A DNA stretch of 64,000 nucleotides from Strigops habroptila (Eukaryota; Chordata; Aves; Psittaciformes; Psittacidae): contig NC_044283.2 of NCBI RefSeq assembly GCF_004027225.2, forward strand, positions 34,416,207 through 34,480,206. Reading direction: 5' to 3'. Positions 26,219 to 38,370 of the stretch are shown one piece after another. Every line of letters begins with the position of its first letter. Positions within the stretch are counted from its first letter, which is position 1. The translations under genes were made by a program, and so were the position numbers. Below the pieces are notes generated by a model. It was not told the origin of the DNA. It searched no databases and was given only the letters and a program-made list of their open reading frames with translations.

Positions 26219-26329
26219 TTACTGGCCAGCTGTAGTGGAACTATGTAATTCTTGAGCTGTTCCAAAACCTGCAGGGTAAATAGCAAAATGGCACAAGAGA
26301 GGATTTCAAACTTTTTCAACTCTTTCACG

Positions 26330-26458
26330 GCATGTTCAAGGCCAGGTGGGACGGGGCTTTGAGCAACCTCGTCCAGTGGAAGGTGTCCCTGCCCATGGCA
26401 GGGGGATTGGAACTCGATGATCTTAAGGTCCCTTCCAACTTTAACCATTCTGTGATTA
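26330..26458 (+). mobile_element. CR1 LINE 3' end, second copy in tandem
   Basis: ATGTTCAAGGCCAGGTGGGA through GGTCCCTTCCAACTTTAACC and ATTCTGTGATTAG, a shorter CR1 tail in the same orientation, begins about 110 bp after the previous one. It differs in sequence, so it is a separate insertion or the product of an old rearrangement. Confidence 0.92.
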
Positions 26459-29400
26459 GGAGAACCATGATCATAGTAAAATATAAACATCTTTTTCCTT
26501 CTAGGATATATAAGTCTGTGGGACTTGAACAGTTGCACAGTAACATCTGGTTTTACCACTGACAACAAAAAGTCTTACCTAACTAGCGCTGGATAGAAAA
26601 GCAATTTTTGTGTGTTTGAGTGACAGCCCTGCTTGTCATCTTGAGAGGATCAGATGCAAACCCAACTGTCCATTCCACTGAAAAATGACTCTTTTGGAAA
26701 AGTGTCCACTAGCAGCTAGGAAGAACCTGAAGAAAACTAAACTGTCCGATGATGAAAGACACAAGTTGCATCTTGGATCTGTTAAAGACTGCTATTCAGA
26801 GATGTAATAGTTCACTGTGCCCAAGGAAAAGCTATGCATTGTGAATAGGATTCAGAGCCATGATGGTCAAAGAACCTGCTTAAAGTAGCTCAAAAGAACT
26901 TTCAAGAGGTGAGGTGAAAAAGTAGTGAGTATCTTCAAGAACAGATGCTTTACTCTGAATTGCAGGGAAATAAACATGTTTGTTCAAGGTTTTCAACCGT
27001 TCTTGAATTAGCCTATAGGAAACTCTCACAAAATAGCAAGCCCCACTACTTTCCTAATGTCACCTGACTGGTCTAGTGCAGACCTTCCCAACATACATCT
27101 CAGTTAATTTGTCTGGTCTGTGGCATTCCACAGGCCAAACCATGTTTGGCCTGCCTCAGTCTCCTCTGCAGAAACTAGCCAGGGTTGCTAGTCCTGACAG
27201 AGGAAGATATGCTACCTCTAAGCTGTAGCATAAACAAGTTGCTTTCTCGTTGCCCAGAGTACATTTCTTTACCGAGACTCACTGAGTCGATACGCTGCAG
27301 GACTAATGCATCTGTCATTTGAGTTTAAAGCAGGCTTCAGCAAGTAATAGCTACCAAGATAGTATTAGCTTTGAAATAAACAACAGAAGAACTTCAGACA
27401 TATTTCTGGATGTGATAAAGTATCTCCGTGATTTGCAGGGGCTTTTATCATTGCTGTTAGACTCAGATATGTATGGGGGAAAAAAAGGTTTAAATCAGAT
27501 TGCAGCATTTAAAGCAAGTTGGGTTTGTATGAAACCTGAGGTATTTTTTCCGTCTGAGGTGCCAATGTCAAAGACTTCCAGAGTTACTGGAGATAAGACC
27601 TCTTAATAAAAGATGTATGCAGATAAGAGGGAGAAAGAACTCCAAGCCCTTAAATTGCTGGTATAGCAATTGGTGCAGTTTTGTCCCAATAGACTGCTTG
27701 GGTTTTAGGGGAGACCAAGTAGGGTACAGTTCAGTCCAGCAGAGCCTAAACAATAAAAACACAGATTAAGACTTAATGGTACAAGCCACAGAAATGCCCA
27801 AGTGCTCATTTTTACGTCTGAATTAACACAAACTGTAGTAGTTTCTGTCAAGCTGAAGTTAGAGATTTTTAAAGTCTTCAAAGTTGGGAAATGCCATCTT
27901 GCTTACAAAGGCCCACTTCAGCTCCACAAGAACATCCAAAATGGAAAATCCTTAGATTTTGGGAAGAATGGGGCATTTCACTTACCACCATTCTGTATCA
28001 GTTCCAAGACTTGACAGTACCACGATATCATTTCTAGATGTGTAGATTAGTGAAATACAGTTTAAGGAAGTTTAAAAATGGAGGTATTATCACTGTGCTT
28101 TTTAGCAATCAACAGGTATGAACGTATAACAGCACACAGAAGACTACACTTGAATAATTTGCACCTATCATGGCTGGTAATGAACCGTATTTGGATTCAG
28201 GCAGCTTACACAATAAAGTCATACACAGCAACTGGAGAAAACCTGTATTAATCTTGTGTACTATTCCAGGCCTGCCAGAATTCCAGAGTCCAAAAAAAAT
28301 ACAGTAACTGCTGGAGACAGCAAGATGGCCTTATAGGCAGCAAGTATATCATATTGCTCACTTTGCTTTCAAAGCAGTACGCTTTCCATTACATGTATTT
28401 TCTGTTTTGAAGTTTGGTTTGATTATTATTTTGTCAAGATTAATCAAACTGGTCCATGGGATGGTGAGATCAAGAAACACTCTTGTTCTCCTGCCATTCC
28501 TTTTAAATAGACCTTTTGCTGCTGATGAACTTGTATTACTTCAAAACTGAAAGGCAAAAATCAAGAACTTAGAAGTGCACCATGTTTTCGTGAGCTTCAA
28601 GAAAACAAGATGTAACCTATGCTGAATTAGGATGTAGCATGTACAAAAAGCAGTTTACTGTGTAGTTACATATGCTATTGTCAACTTCAAAAGTGTATGT
28701 TGCCCAGATTTTTGTTTTTGCAAGAACCTAGACTTACTTCATGACAGTCAATACGTATCTCAAAGATAAACTGGCTTAACAGCATTTACTTTTCATTTTC
28801 ACTTCGCTAGTGAGGTTCACCCTTTAAGAAACTCAACATTAAGAAGCAACATAAGCGTTCTCTACTTACCTTCCAAATTTCATACTAGCATCTTAAGTGC
28901 TTCTTCAGCAATTACCATTGACCTTTTATGAAAACAGATGCAAAACCACAAAATCTGGGTTTGGTTAAAAAAGGTGGCGAAATGCTAAATGCCAGATAAC
29001 ATCACATCTTGTCTCATGTAATTTTTTAACGACAAATTAGCCAGAGTATTTAAAAGAGATTATTTTAGATACACCCATGCGTACTTGAGGCACATTGCTA
29101 TCTGCTTATGAACTGAATTATTTCTGCTTTTGAGCAATGTCATGCATTCGGCAAGCAAGTGCCGTTTCCCCGGTAATATCTTCACTGGGAACCCTGAGAA
29201 TTCATATTCCCTACTAGAAGAGACATTAGCATAAAAGAAGCATCCCTGCATTAGAAAGATTTATCTGGACCACTTTCAGAATCTAAAATTTTCTTTCTGC
29301 AACAGAACAACGTACACTTCCTACTTTAGCAATTATTCCAGATGAACAATTATGTAAGGCTCCCAGCTTTCTCCTCTGCCTTGGAAGAAAGTGATCGTGA

Positions 29401-30690
29401 TTTAGCCACTAGAAATTCAAGCAATACATTCAAGATATATTAGTATAATGTTAATAGTTACTACTCCACTTATATTTTGCTCTGCAACTTCAGCATTTAC
29501 TTAAGCGACTCTTGTATTTTAACACTAGGGAGAATCACCATCTTAGGTAGGCATTAGATGTTGATACAATCCCCAGCCCAAGGCTGCTGACCAGTCTTTC
29601 CAAGAAGGAAATTTAAGAATCATTAAGCCATAACCAAAAGAAAAAGGACTAAAATGTGGAGAGGACAACTTACAACACTTGTCTTCAGCAGCTGGCATGA
29701 TCATTCTCCATCAGTAGCCGTGATCCAGGCCCCTCCGGAGCCTATCTTTGCTACCTCAGATTAGCCTCTAGGCCTGGAAAGCAAGATAAGGCCTTGGGAT
29801 AAGCTTTACCTTCTTTCCTACCCTGCTGGTGGTTGGAGCGCATACATTAGTTTACCATGGTAAAGGTCTCCCCAGTGGAACTAGCCCACTTCATAAAACT
29901 ACAATTTTAGAGCAAAAATTCAAAACACTGGCTTTACGCTCCCCTGCCATATGTTAACTAGTGTTACTTGCAAATGCTAAATCCTGTTAAGGAATCAGAT
30001 CATAACTGTGGAAACAGGCTCAGTATTTTACATAGCTTGTAATATTTAGAGTCCTGCACATTGATTCATACCATCTGGCCCAACAGCACAGAGACTTTCT
30101 TTATGCCAAGCGCAGTACATCCAGGCCCGGCCATCACAGCCCTCTAGTGGAGATGCAGGAGGGAGTTTTGACGACCTTCACCCATCATGGCTTGCTTTTG
30201 CTCATCTGCTTTCTGGGCTGCTCTCAACTCAACACAACCAGTCTTCAACCAGGCTTGGCTAGAGCTGATGTTGCTTCTCCCTCTGTGCCATCAACGTTGA
30301 TCTTAGCAGCAAAGAGCAGAGATCTGTGGGGACTTCTCAGCACTTGCAGCCCACCTCTAGCTAACCCCTGCCCCCAGCCCTGCAGAGCTACTCTCTCTGC
30401 CTTGCCAAACCCACAAGAAGTTTCAAGAACATTGTTGAGCAGCAACCCTAGGTGCAAGCTTTGGCACACCCCTCACTTCTCTATTAGCATCTTCCATTGC
30501 AAAGAAGCAGGAACAGCTATTTTCATCCTCTTTCCATGTCCTCTAAGGTGTGGGGGTGAGGAAGTTCACTTTTAACTACCACCCAAGTGGGATGTGGACG
30601 CTACTGGCACTCTTCAGGACAAGACCCTTACATAGCCTGTCAGAAACCTGCTGGGATTTGTCTGCTGGCTCTGTGCCAGTCACGCTTATG
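26459..30690. other. Intergenic between CR1 tails and ING2 3' end
   Basis: No gene recognised. The segment at about 30100-30600 is more GC-rich and carries frames on both strands, the longest 142 codons, without coding character. It starts with a CTCF-like motif. Confidence 0.55.
30139..30150 (-). promoter_or_regulatory. CTCF core motif, full match
   Basis: The minus strand reads CCACTAGAGGGC, which fits the core CCASYAGRKGGC at every position. It points toward the two plus-strand motifs near 8.5 and 10.5 kb. This is motif evidence only. Confidence 0.4.
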
Positions 30691-30694
30691 GTTT

Positions 30695-31739
30695 TTATTA
30701 TCTATCAAAACTTTTATTAACAGCTTTTGCCTTCAGGCTTTTTAGATACTTGCCTAAGTCCAAGAGCTGTGGTGCTGCACCTAAAGCCAGGTGTGGCCGC
30801 AAACATACGCAAATACCACTTCAGGAGAAGCAAAGTTTACATCCCAGAGAATACCAGTCACGTCTCAGCTCTCAGAGACTGATTATGATGAAGATTTCAT
30901 CACATTTGTGATTTCTGTTCCCTGAGCTGTCAATATCCCCTTTCAAGGCTTATATAGGCAGTGGCAAAACAAACAATCAAATAAATAGTTTTGGCATTAG
31001 GAGACCATCTTAATAAAGATGACATCAGGATGCTAGACAGAACTCAAACAAAACCTAAGAATTTCCAAAACTACATATACACCATAATTCTATCATATCC
31101 AAAAATTGACTCCCAAGTGTAAAGTCACAAAGACAAGAGTTTAATAATGACCAAAAAAAAAAAAAAAAAGGCAAAATAATAATTAAAAAAAAAAAGCTTA
31201 AGTTAGTGGTACTTTCATTCTTGAAATAACATACTGGTCATATGAAAGTCACTGAAGAGGTCTGCTTTTAGCTTGGAAGACTTTTACAGTTACAGCTGAA
31301 TTCAAGAAACCTAATTCCAAATGTGTGATGTTAACACAAAAACTGATAACTTAAGACATGGAATAAAGAACAAATTCAGTTAAGACTCTAGCAGTTAAGT
31401 GAGGCCTTTCAATAACATGAAAAGTTCTTCAGTATCTTTCCCACCACCATTATTTCAAGATTCACAAGGTTCTTTTAAAGACTAACGGGGTTAAATTGAA
31501 ACCAAGCGCCATATGCTTGCAATGTCTTCTGTGAAGGTCTGAAGCCACCCTGTTTCAATTATTTGGTTATTCAGTGCAGAAAGTTAAGATCACAGAAGGT
31601 GTAACAGCTTTTAATACTCCATTAATATTATAGATTAAAAATTATTGCATAGTCTTATGCATTTCCTAAAACAGCGTTCTCTGGAAATTAAACATTTTAA
31701 TATAAAAGGAGCAACTCTTTAAAACATGAATTGCTTTCA
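30695..31739 (-). other. ING2: Probable ING2 3' UTR and downstream
   Basis: Sequence directly after the ING2 stop. It is AT-rich, with two A-runs near 31151 and 31188 on the plus strand (U-runs in the transcript). Candidate polyadenylation signals on the minus strand are an ATTAAA near 31140 and AATAAA hexamers near 30695 and 30713. Which one is used cannot be read from sequence. Confidence 0.45.
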
Positions 31740-32410
31740 CTACCTCGATCTTCTATCCTTTTTTGATTTGTCAGTACATTTGTCCATTGTTTTCTCATTG
31801 TCTCCTCTGCACTTGGGGCAATACCATTTGCCCTTTGGTTTGTAGGTGAGTCCAACACACGAGAAGTGGAACCACTCGATAGGACACTGTTCGTTATCAC
31901 ATCCTATCATTTCGCCGTAAGACACTTGGTTGCATAAGCAGTAAGTTGGTTCATTTGGATCAATTGCAAATTCTACGGGTGAAACCTCTCTCTCTTGTTT
32001 GGCTTTGGAGCGTTTTTTCTTCTTGGAAGATTTAGATCTTTTTTCTTTAGGGGGCTGATCATCGCAGTCATCGATGCCATTTGCTATATGGCACAGATCA
32101 CGGCTTTCACTGGTTCGCTGGCGACGAGGTCTACGTGAAGATCTCTCTGGCTGGCAAGACTCCATCTTTGCCTTTTCTAGAGGCTTTTCGTTCTCAGACA
32201 GATCTTGGAAACACTGAGAGTGTGTTTCCATTTGCCGGGCTCTATTCTCTACCAGTTCTAGCATCTGAGTAACTATCTGAATTTTTTCATCTCCGAGTTC
32301 TTGGCTGTTGATTAATGCACGCTGGAGATGCTGCTGCAAGCGCTTCTTCTGAACAGGATCATTTTCTGACTTGTATTTTTCATAGACATCATCTATTTCT
32401 TTTAATGCTT
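31740..32410 (-). CDS. ING2: ING2 coding exon 2
   Basis: The acceptor on the minus strand is TTTTTATTTTACAG followed by AAGCATTAAAAG. The split codon G|AA gives Glu57, matching the human exon junction. The exon carries most of the ING domain, the NLS and the whole PHD finger, and ends at a stop at 31740. A residue that is Ser in human is Gly here ([10 protein letters not shown]), as in ING1. Confidence 0.95.
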
Positions 32411-35400
32411 CTGTAAAATAAAAATAGGAATAATTACACAAGATGGAACATGCTCAAGGAAATTCAGAAATTTACTTCTGACTGATGAGAAACAGTACAA
32501 GTTTTAATTATACTCTAGCGAGCTAGATCAGGTACTTTGTTCAAGTTGCACGTGGTCATCCAATCAGTGTTTAAGATCACAATCTGCGGCAAAAAGAAAT
32601 TCTCAAGTTCTAAGAAAAAAGCAAGCTTATTTTAGCCATGGGAAAAAGAAAGGACAGCCCAAGAAAGGGGACTATAGCTGCTGGAGCGTGGATAGTCCAG
32701 ATCTTGCCTCCATCTGAAAAAGCAGGAATTTCTGTCGAGAGTCCTTACCACTGTAGCTCCAAAATCCTGGCCTACAAAGCAAAGCAATAGCTTACTATAT
32801 CACAAGAAGAAACCTAGAATTCACATAATCATTAGATATCATGATATATAACACTCCAGAATTAGGATATCTAGGTCCTCTGCCTTCCCTTTCTTCTTCA
32901 TCTAAAGGTTTGGTATTAAACTTTCAATTAGACATAGTTATAAAAGGAGTATGACAACTGAAGTTACATAATAGCAAATTTACAATCAGGGTTTAAATCA
33001 ACTTAAACCACTCGAAACACTTTTCCTATTACCAAGCTAAATTACGGCAAGTTGCATTTTAAATTGAGGCTGAACTTTTCAGACCAGGTGACCTACTGTT
33101 TAGCGCATCACAGGATATTGTTAAGCAACTAAAAGTGAATGGCTCACAGCTTGACTTCTAAGCTATTCTTCTTGCAAGTCACGCAAAATAACTGGATGAG
33201 TTGCTGTGAATCTTTAGTAAAATTTAGTTCTCGGGAAATTGCTAATGTGGAAGGAAATAGATCAGTAAAACTGTCAGTGAAACCTGATGCATAGTGTTAG
33301 ATACAGTACTGGCTCCTTCAGAAACAACTTAAGGATTCTATTTGAGCAAGCAAGGGAATTTATGAACGATACTAAACAATCTACTTCTAAAGCAAGAAGA
33401 TATGCAGTGCAATCTATTTCTTCCTAAAGACCCAGGTTTCACAAACTGGCTTTCATTTTTAAAGAATTTGTCTACGTTGTACAGTTGTGAAATGATTCAG
33501 GCTTGTGCTAAATGGAAGCCATAGATACCATCCCAACATTGTTCAGAGTGATTTCTTTTTCCTGCTGACACCTTGAAACAGTAGCTTAAGTGTGAACAGC
33601 CGCTTTCTACTATAAATGCTGAAAATGTATGACAACAGGAGCCAACAGCATTTTGTTCCGTTCCAGATTTTCATGAGGGGAAGATTAAAATCACTACTCT
33701 GCCTGTCCAGTAACTCAGCCTATTTCTTCTCAATACTAACATTCCAGCTACCACTAAAAACACAAGCTTTGTCTCCTTGCGTCTTCAGCTGCATCGCTTG
33801 CCTGTTGCCCTGATAGTGTGAGTGCAGGAGAATCTTACTATCTGCTCCTGAGAAGTGCAGAGTAAGGTATTCTGCATGCTGTGGAACTAGAAAGGGATAA
33901 CCAGAGTATAATATTCAGCAGCCACATTATCTCCCACCCAGCTTTTTGCCTTTTTTTTTTTTTTTTTTAATGAAGGAGAAAAAAAAAAAATCAAAAGCCA
34001 AAAAGTGTAGGTGTAGTTACAGAGATTTTCCATATTGGGAACGCTCTGCCCAGAAGAGCTCACAAGCAGTAACTGCTTTTTCACACTGTGACAGAGAACA
34101 ACAGTCACCCTGCATTGATTATTCCGTAAAGATAATGCTGCACACAGTTTAAAATGGATCACCATCCATTAAGAAAGAACTTTTGGATTGACAGAGATGC
34201 AAGTTCATCAAACTCCTTGATCAAAAGATCAGAGAAGGCATCCATACGCCCAACTAAACAGCTCTGAAGCCCCTGTTAAAAAAATACAACCCCCAAACAC
34301 AAAAAAACCCCAACCCAAACCAGGACCAAGTGTTCATTACAGAGAATCTGATTAAGTTTGGTGGAGCTAATAAAAGCTAAAAGGATTTGTTTTCCAAACA
34401 CAGAAATCACTTCGTCCCTCCTGCATGAACTATCACTACCTTTTAAATTGGCACGAATTCTACAGCACTGCTTTTACATCTTTCAGTCTTGGGCCTGAAA
34501 TATTTTTAATCCAGTTTTTAGGGTTTGACGGGGGTTTTTTTGGTTGCTATTTTTTGAAACAGTTGAAAGCTTTGATAAAACTAGGAAGAAGCTTCTGCTT
34601 TGGCTCAGTATTGTATTAGTAGCTGAAGGAATACATGTAGGAGCCATAGCCTAAGTATAAGAATTAATTCATTCAGGACAGACCTGGAGCGCTGGCTAGT
34701 CACCACAGCTCAGGTAGGGAGCCTGCTAGGCAGTCCAGCCTTCACTAAAGATTCTAAACTGCAGACAGGTCTATGCCCTTCGGATTTTAAAAACACAGGA
34801 AACTTACAAAAGCCTGTTCTTATGTATTTTCCTGGGTAGTTAGAAAGATAAATGAAAGAATCCGTTTACAATAGCTGTCTTCTGAGGTGACCCATTCAAC
34901 GTCTGAAAGGCCTTAACGGTCCCCTCTTCCCATGCCGAAAGCTGCCTCCCAGGCAAGACGGAAGATGAGGCTCCGGCTCCTGCTCCACAGGACCGAATTC
35001 CCCCGACTCGAGCCGTGGGTCCAGCCGATGGCCCCCGCTGCACAGCTCAAGCAGTAACGCTCCTCGGCAGCGCACCCCAAATCACGGTTAGGCCGGGAAT
35101 TAGAAGATACCGCAGCTGCGTCGCCCGAGAGCGGGAGGTGGAACGGATTTAACCGACACTGACCCGGCGTGTCGGAAGCAGCCGTGCCGCTGGCTGAAGT
35201 TCAGGGTAACTTCCCGCTCTGTAGCCGCGCTGGGCACTCGCCCTCAGCGCCCCGGGTCAGCGTCCGCCGCGCCGGGCAGCCGCGGTTTACCGCGGGACGG
35301 GGCCACTGCTCCGCCGGGGCACAGGGAGCTGTGAAACCGACTCCCACCCCCCAGCAGCACCACCACCGGGTCAACCGGCGGGGGGAGCGGGACCGACCCC

Positions 35401-35913
35401 CACTTACAGCCGGGGCCTAGCGCCAGGCAGCGAGGTGCCGCCGGCTCCCACCGCCCCCGGGGCGGGGCCGCTGCCGCGGGACGCCCTCCCCGAGGAGGGC
35501 CGGGCCGCTGCTCTCCGTGTTCGCCGGGGCGGGCGGCGGCCCGGCACGGCCGCGGTTTCAGCCCGGCGCAGGCCCGGGCAGGGGGCCCACCCCGGCGCCC
35601 ACCCGCCTCCACCGGACCCGCCCCGGCTCCGGCCCCTCCGCGCCGGGCGCATGTGCGGCGGCTGCCCTCCCCGCCCCCCCCCCCCCCCCGTCCCTCCCCG
35701 CCCGGTGCCCTGTGGCGGAGGCCGCGTCCCGCGGCGGCGCCCACCTTGGCACTGCGTGTCCATCTCCCGCAGCAGCGAGGCGTTGCGCTGGATGTCCAGC
35801 GGCAGCGACTCCACGCACTCTAGGTAGTCCTGCACATAGAGCGAGAGCAGCCGGGCCCGCTCCCCGCCCGGCGCCGCCGGCCCCGCCACCAGCTGCGGCC
35901 CCGCCAGCATCAT
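31740..35913 (-). CDS. ING2: Inhibitor of growth protein 2 (ING2), two exons
   Basis: Joining 35913-35745 to 32410-31740 gives 840 bases, 279 residues plus stop, against 280 in human. ING2 is a nuclear chromatin reader: its PHD finger binds H3K4me3 and it serves in the Sin3A-HDAC1 complex, with links to p53 acetylation and DNA-damage response (family knowledge). Seen here: an N-terminal ING domain (about residues 24-120, including [15 protein letters not shown] and [14 protein letters not shown]), a basic NLS-like stretch at about 177-196, and a C4HC3 PHD finger with ligands at C214, C216, C227, C232, H238, C241, C254 and C257. A basic tail ending KKDRRSR follows; in the family this region binds phosphoinositides. 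The start is the first of two adjacent ATGs, with G at -3. An in-frame ATG seven codons upstream (35934) has a weaker context. The close paralogue ING1 is excluded by the near-identity of exon 2 to ING2. Confidence 0.96.
32411..35744 (-). other. ING2: ING2 intron
   Basis: A 3.3 kb intron with GT (GTGGGCG) and AG ends. It holds a T18/A12 inverted pair at 33951-33990 and an A/C-rich stretch near 34278-34325. Short frames inside look random. Its 5' part runs into the CpG island. Confidence 0.9.
33951..33990. repeat. T18 and A12 inverted homopolymer pair
   Basis: Eighteen T, a ten-base spacer, then twelve A. It can fold into an A-U hairpin in either transcript and is prone to length variation. 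Confidence 0.9.
35745..35913 (-). CDS. ING2: ING2 coding exon 1
   Basis: It encodes residues 1-56 plus the first base of codon 57. The first 16 residues diverge from human (alanine/glycine/proline-rich in place of the glutamine run). From [20 protein letters not shown] onward the match is clear. The donor is CAAG|GTGGGC. Confidence 0.92.
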
Positions 35914-36224
35914 CCCCCCGCGCCAGCAGCACATCCGCCGCTGCCGCCAAGCCGCCCGCACCGGGCGCGGGGTCCCCGCAACGACCCCGCTCCGCTCCCT
36001 CCTGCCGCCGCCTCTGTAGCCCGCAGGGGGCCGAGCTGCGCCGAGGCGCCACGGAGCAGAAGGCGGTAAGGAGCGAGCGCCCCGCTGGGCCAGGCCTGGC
36101 CAGAGCCGATGCCGCTGCCGCGGGGTCCCGCGCCCCTTCCCGCCGCGGCGCCGCCGCCGAAGCAAAACCCCAGTCGGAGCCCCCGCCCCTGGCCGCGGGG
36201 CTGCGCGCATGCGCGAGGCCCTGC

Positions 36225-36234
36225 CCTTATAAGG
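36225..36234. promoter_or_regulatory. CArG box / TATA-like palindrome
   Basis: CCTTATAAGG fits the SRF consensus CC(A/T)6GG and also reads TATAA on both strands. It lies about 310 bp upstream of the ING2 start codon, 10 bp from the NRF1 palindrome. Confidence 0.55.
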
Positions 36235-36529
36235 CGCGGCTGGCGGCTCTGCGAGAGGTTCGCATTCTCCCGCCTTCCCCTCTCGCCCGCTCCTACTGGC
36301 GCGGCGCGCGGCAGGGGGCGGGGCCGGCGCGGGGGGCGGGGCCGCCCTTAAAGGCGCAGGGCCCTGCTGCTTCCGCGCCGCGCGGAGGCGGTGGCCGCGG
36401 GGGGTGGGGGCTACTCCCGCCCCGCCCCGCCCCTCGCCGGGTGTCCCGTGTGTGGGCGGGGAGCGCTGGGGCGCCACGCGCGGGGGGCGGGAGCTCCCGG
36501 GCGCGTCCGTCCTTGGGCAGCGACCGCCA

Positions 36530-36635
36530 TGTCCGCGCCCCCGCAGGGGCGGCCGAGGCCGGCGTGCGCCCCCCGCCGCGAGCACCGCCCGGCCGCAGCT
36601 GCGTGAGGCGGGGAGCGCGGAAGCAAGCGCCAGGG
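36530..36635 (+). ncRNA. Possible divergent first exon with splice donor
   Basis: Plus-strand sequence facing away from ING2 ends in CCAGGG|GTGAGTAG, a strong donor at 36635/36636. Inside is a good-context ATG (GACCGCCATGTCC at 36530) opening only about 25 codons before TGA at 36604-36606. It best fits a promoter-divergent non-coding transcript. No downstream exon was identified, and the left limit is unknown. Confidence 0.3.
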
Positions 36636-38225
36636 GTGAGTAGCCCCGAGTTACCTTCAGTTTTCAGCCGGCTTCTGCCGCTGCGGAGCTGGGAGCGGTG
36701 CGGGGAGCGACCCGGCCCTGGGGACCGCTAGTGTCGCAGGGGAGAGATCCGCGGGGGTCCCTCAGGCGCGCCGCCTCCTGCTCTCGGGCGGCGTTTGTTA
36801 GTGCTCATGACGTCCTTCTTCGGGCAGTGCCCCCGTGTTTATTCGCTCTTCCCAAAACAGTCTTGGATCCCGGAGACGTTGCGGAGTTCCTCTGAGGATG
36901 TGCGGCACTGTCATGGATTACACTTGTTCCCTGTGTAGGCCATGATGCTCTGCGCTGTATTTTCAGTCACAATCCCGAACCTTCCCACTGTTTCAGGAGT
37001 TAATACAAAAGATATTTGAGCAAGCAGAAAAATGCCGAAGTTTCACATTTGGTGCCGCAGCCTTACCCTTTGCACTGTCCTCTCGGTTTTTTGGGGTTTT
37101 TTTAATACTTTGGCATACAGAATAATCTGTCAGCACTGACGGCATTAAATCTCTTGAAACGCACCTTTCCAAAGGCATTGTGTCTGACACCAGTTGAATG
37201 TAAGTAACTTGTATTGCAATAAAATGTATTCACATATTAAATTGTTTGCAGATGACTTGTGTATTTCTCTCCCAAACGCTGCTGTGAGCTATATATGCCA
37301 CCATTTATTGATGGAGAGCAGTCTCTATCATGAGGGGAGGTTTGTACCGATGCCATGGTTGACAGGGCATGTGCAGGGAAGGCAGGTTTCTGCCTGGTAC
37401 ACAAGAGTGTGCTCCATAGCCAAGCTTTTCTCGCTGTAGTAGTTGATAGGGTGAGGCATCTAATTAACTCATATCCTCCAACTGTAAGAAGCAGCAGTTT
37501 AGACTGTTGCTGCCCATAATAAGAACTACCTGATTTAGCTTTAAAGAAGAGCAAAGTGATGTGCAATAAACTATTACTTGGGGAAGCTGAGTGACATTTT
37601 ATCCTGAGGAATCATTTCAGAGAATTTTAAATGAGGCATCAAGGAACTTTAATTTTTTAAAACCCACTCGCCTGCCAACAAATTCCCAATTTTCACAGAG
37701 TATCTTGTCTTTCCCAAGGCTGTTGTAGAATTTGTATCAAATGTTGGCCACAACGAATGTAGTAGGAAACAGGAATAGAAATACACTTTTTAGTGATACA
37801 CTTTTTCCTACTGGGAGGTTGATATAAAGCAGAATTACTAAATGGTTGAGATTTCCTCCCCATCTCTTTTTCAGACATTTTTCTGATCTTCACTACATGA
37901 ATAACAATTGGTAGGCATCAGGAGAAAAATAGTCTTGTGGAGTCTTGAAACATCTTGAGGGGACCCGTACATTTTGCAGTGTGTTGCATTTATATTTCAA
38001 TGGGGGAAAATACATCTGCTGTAGAAAAAACAGCCTCAGAGATGATTGAATTCAAGAGTGAAAAAATAAAAAAATAAAATCCAACCCCCCAAAAACCCTT
38101 CTGTCTTACATCCCTACCTCCAGGTAAGTGGCCAGCACAACCAGAGTACCCACACAAATGTTGTAGATAATGTTTCAGGGTGGCATGATCAAGAGTGGTG
38201 ATCAAGCAGCAGCACAGGTTGTGCA

Positions 38226-38370
38226 GAGGGGTTGTACAGTCTCATCCTTGGATATTTTCGGAACCTAACGGGATGAGGCCTGGCACAACCTGATCTGGCT
38301 GTGAAGCTGGCTCTGCTTTGATGGCTTCCAGAGGATCCCTTCCAGCCTACTTTTTTCTATGATTCTGTGA
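38226..38370 (+). mobile_element. CR1 LINE 3' end, diverged
   Basis: CTCATCCTTGGATATTTTCG and GGGATGAGGCCTGGCACAAC match the CR1 tail. TTCCAGAGGATCCCTTCCAG and TTCTATGATTCTGTGA follow in CR1 order and end with the terminal repeat. Confidence 0.85.

Larger units (their letters stand above)
34960..36860. promoter_or_regulatory. ING2: CpG island, ING2 promoter (probably bidirectional)
   Basis: Very GC- and CpG-rich DNA covering ING2 exon 1 and its upstream flank. Motifs seen are a perfect NRF1 palindrome CGCGCATGCGCG (36204-36215), a palindromic CArG/TATA-like CCTTATAAGG (36225-36234) and several GGGGCGGGG Sp1-type boxes (about 36314-36343). Long frames on both strands reflect absence of stop codons in GC-rich DNA. 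A C15 run near 35677-35691 may be poorly sequenced. Confidence 0.85.

Noticed and set aside
30147..30575. 142-codon plus-strand frame with a hydrophobic start resembling a signal peptide
   Set aside because: No recognisable family, an overlapping frame on the other strand, no splice context, and a composition expected of a GC-richer intergenic block.
35404..36731. Open frames of about 400 codons on both strands
   Set aside because: They lie in the ING2 CpG island, where stop codons are scarce. Composition is alanine/proline/arginine/glycine throughout; only the ING2 exon 1 part (35745-35913) matches a protein.
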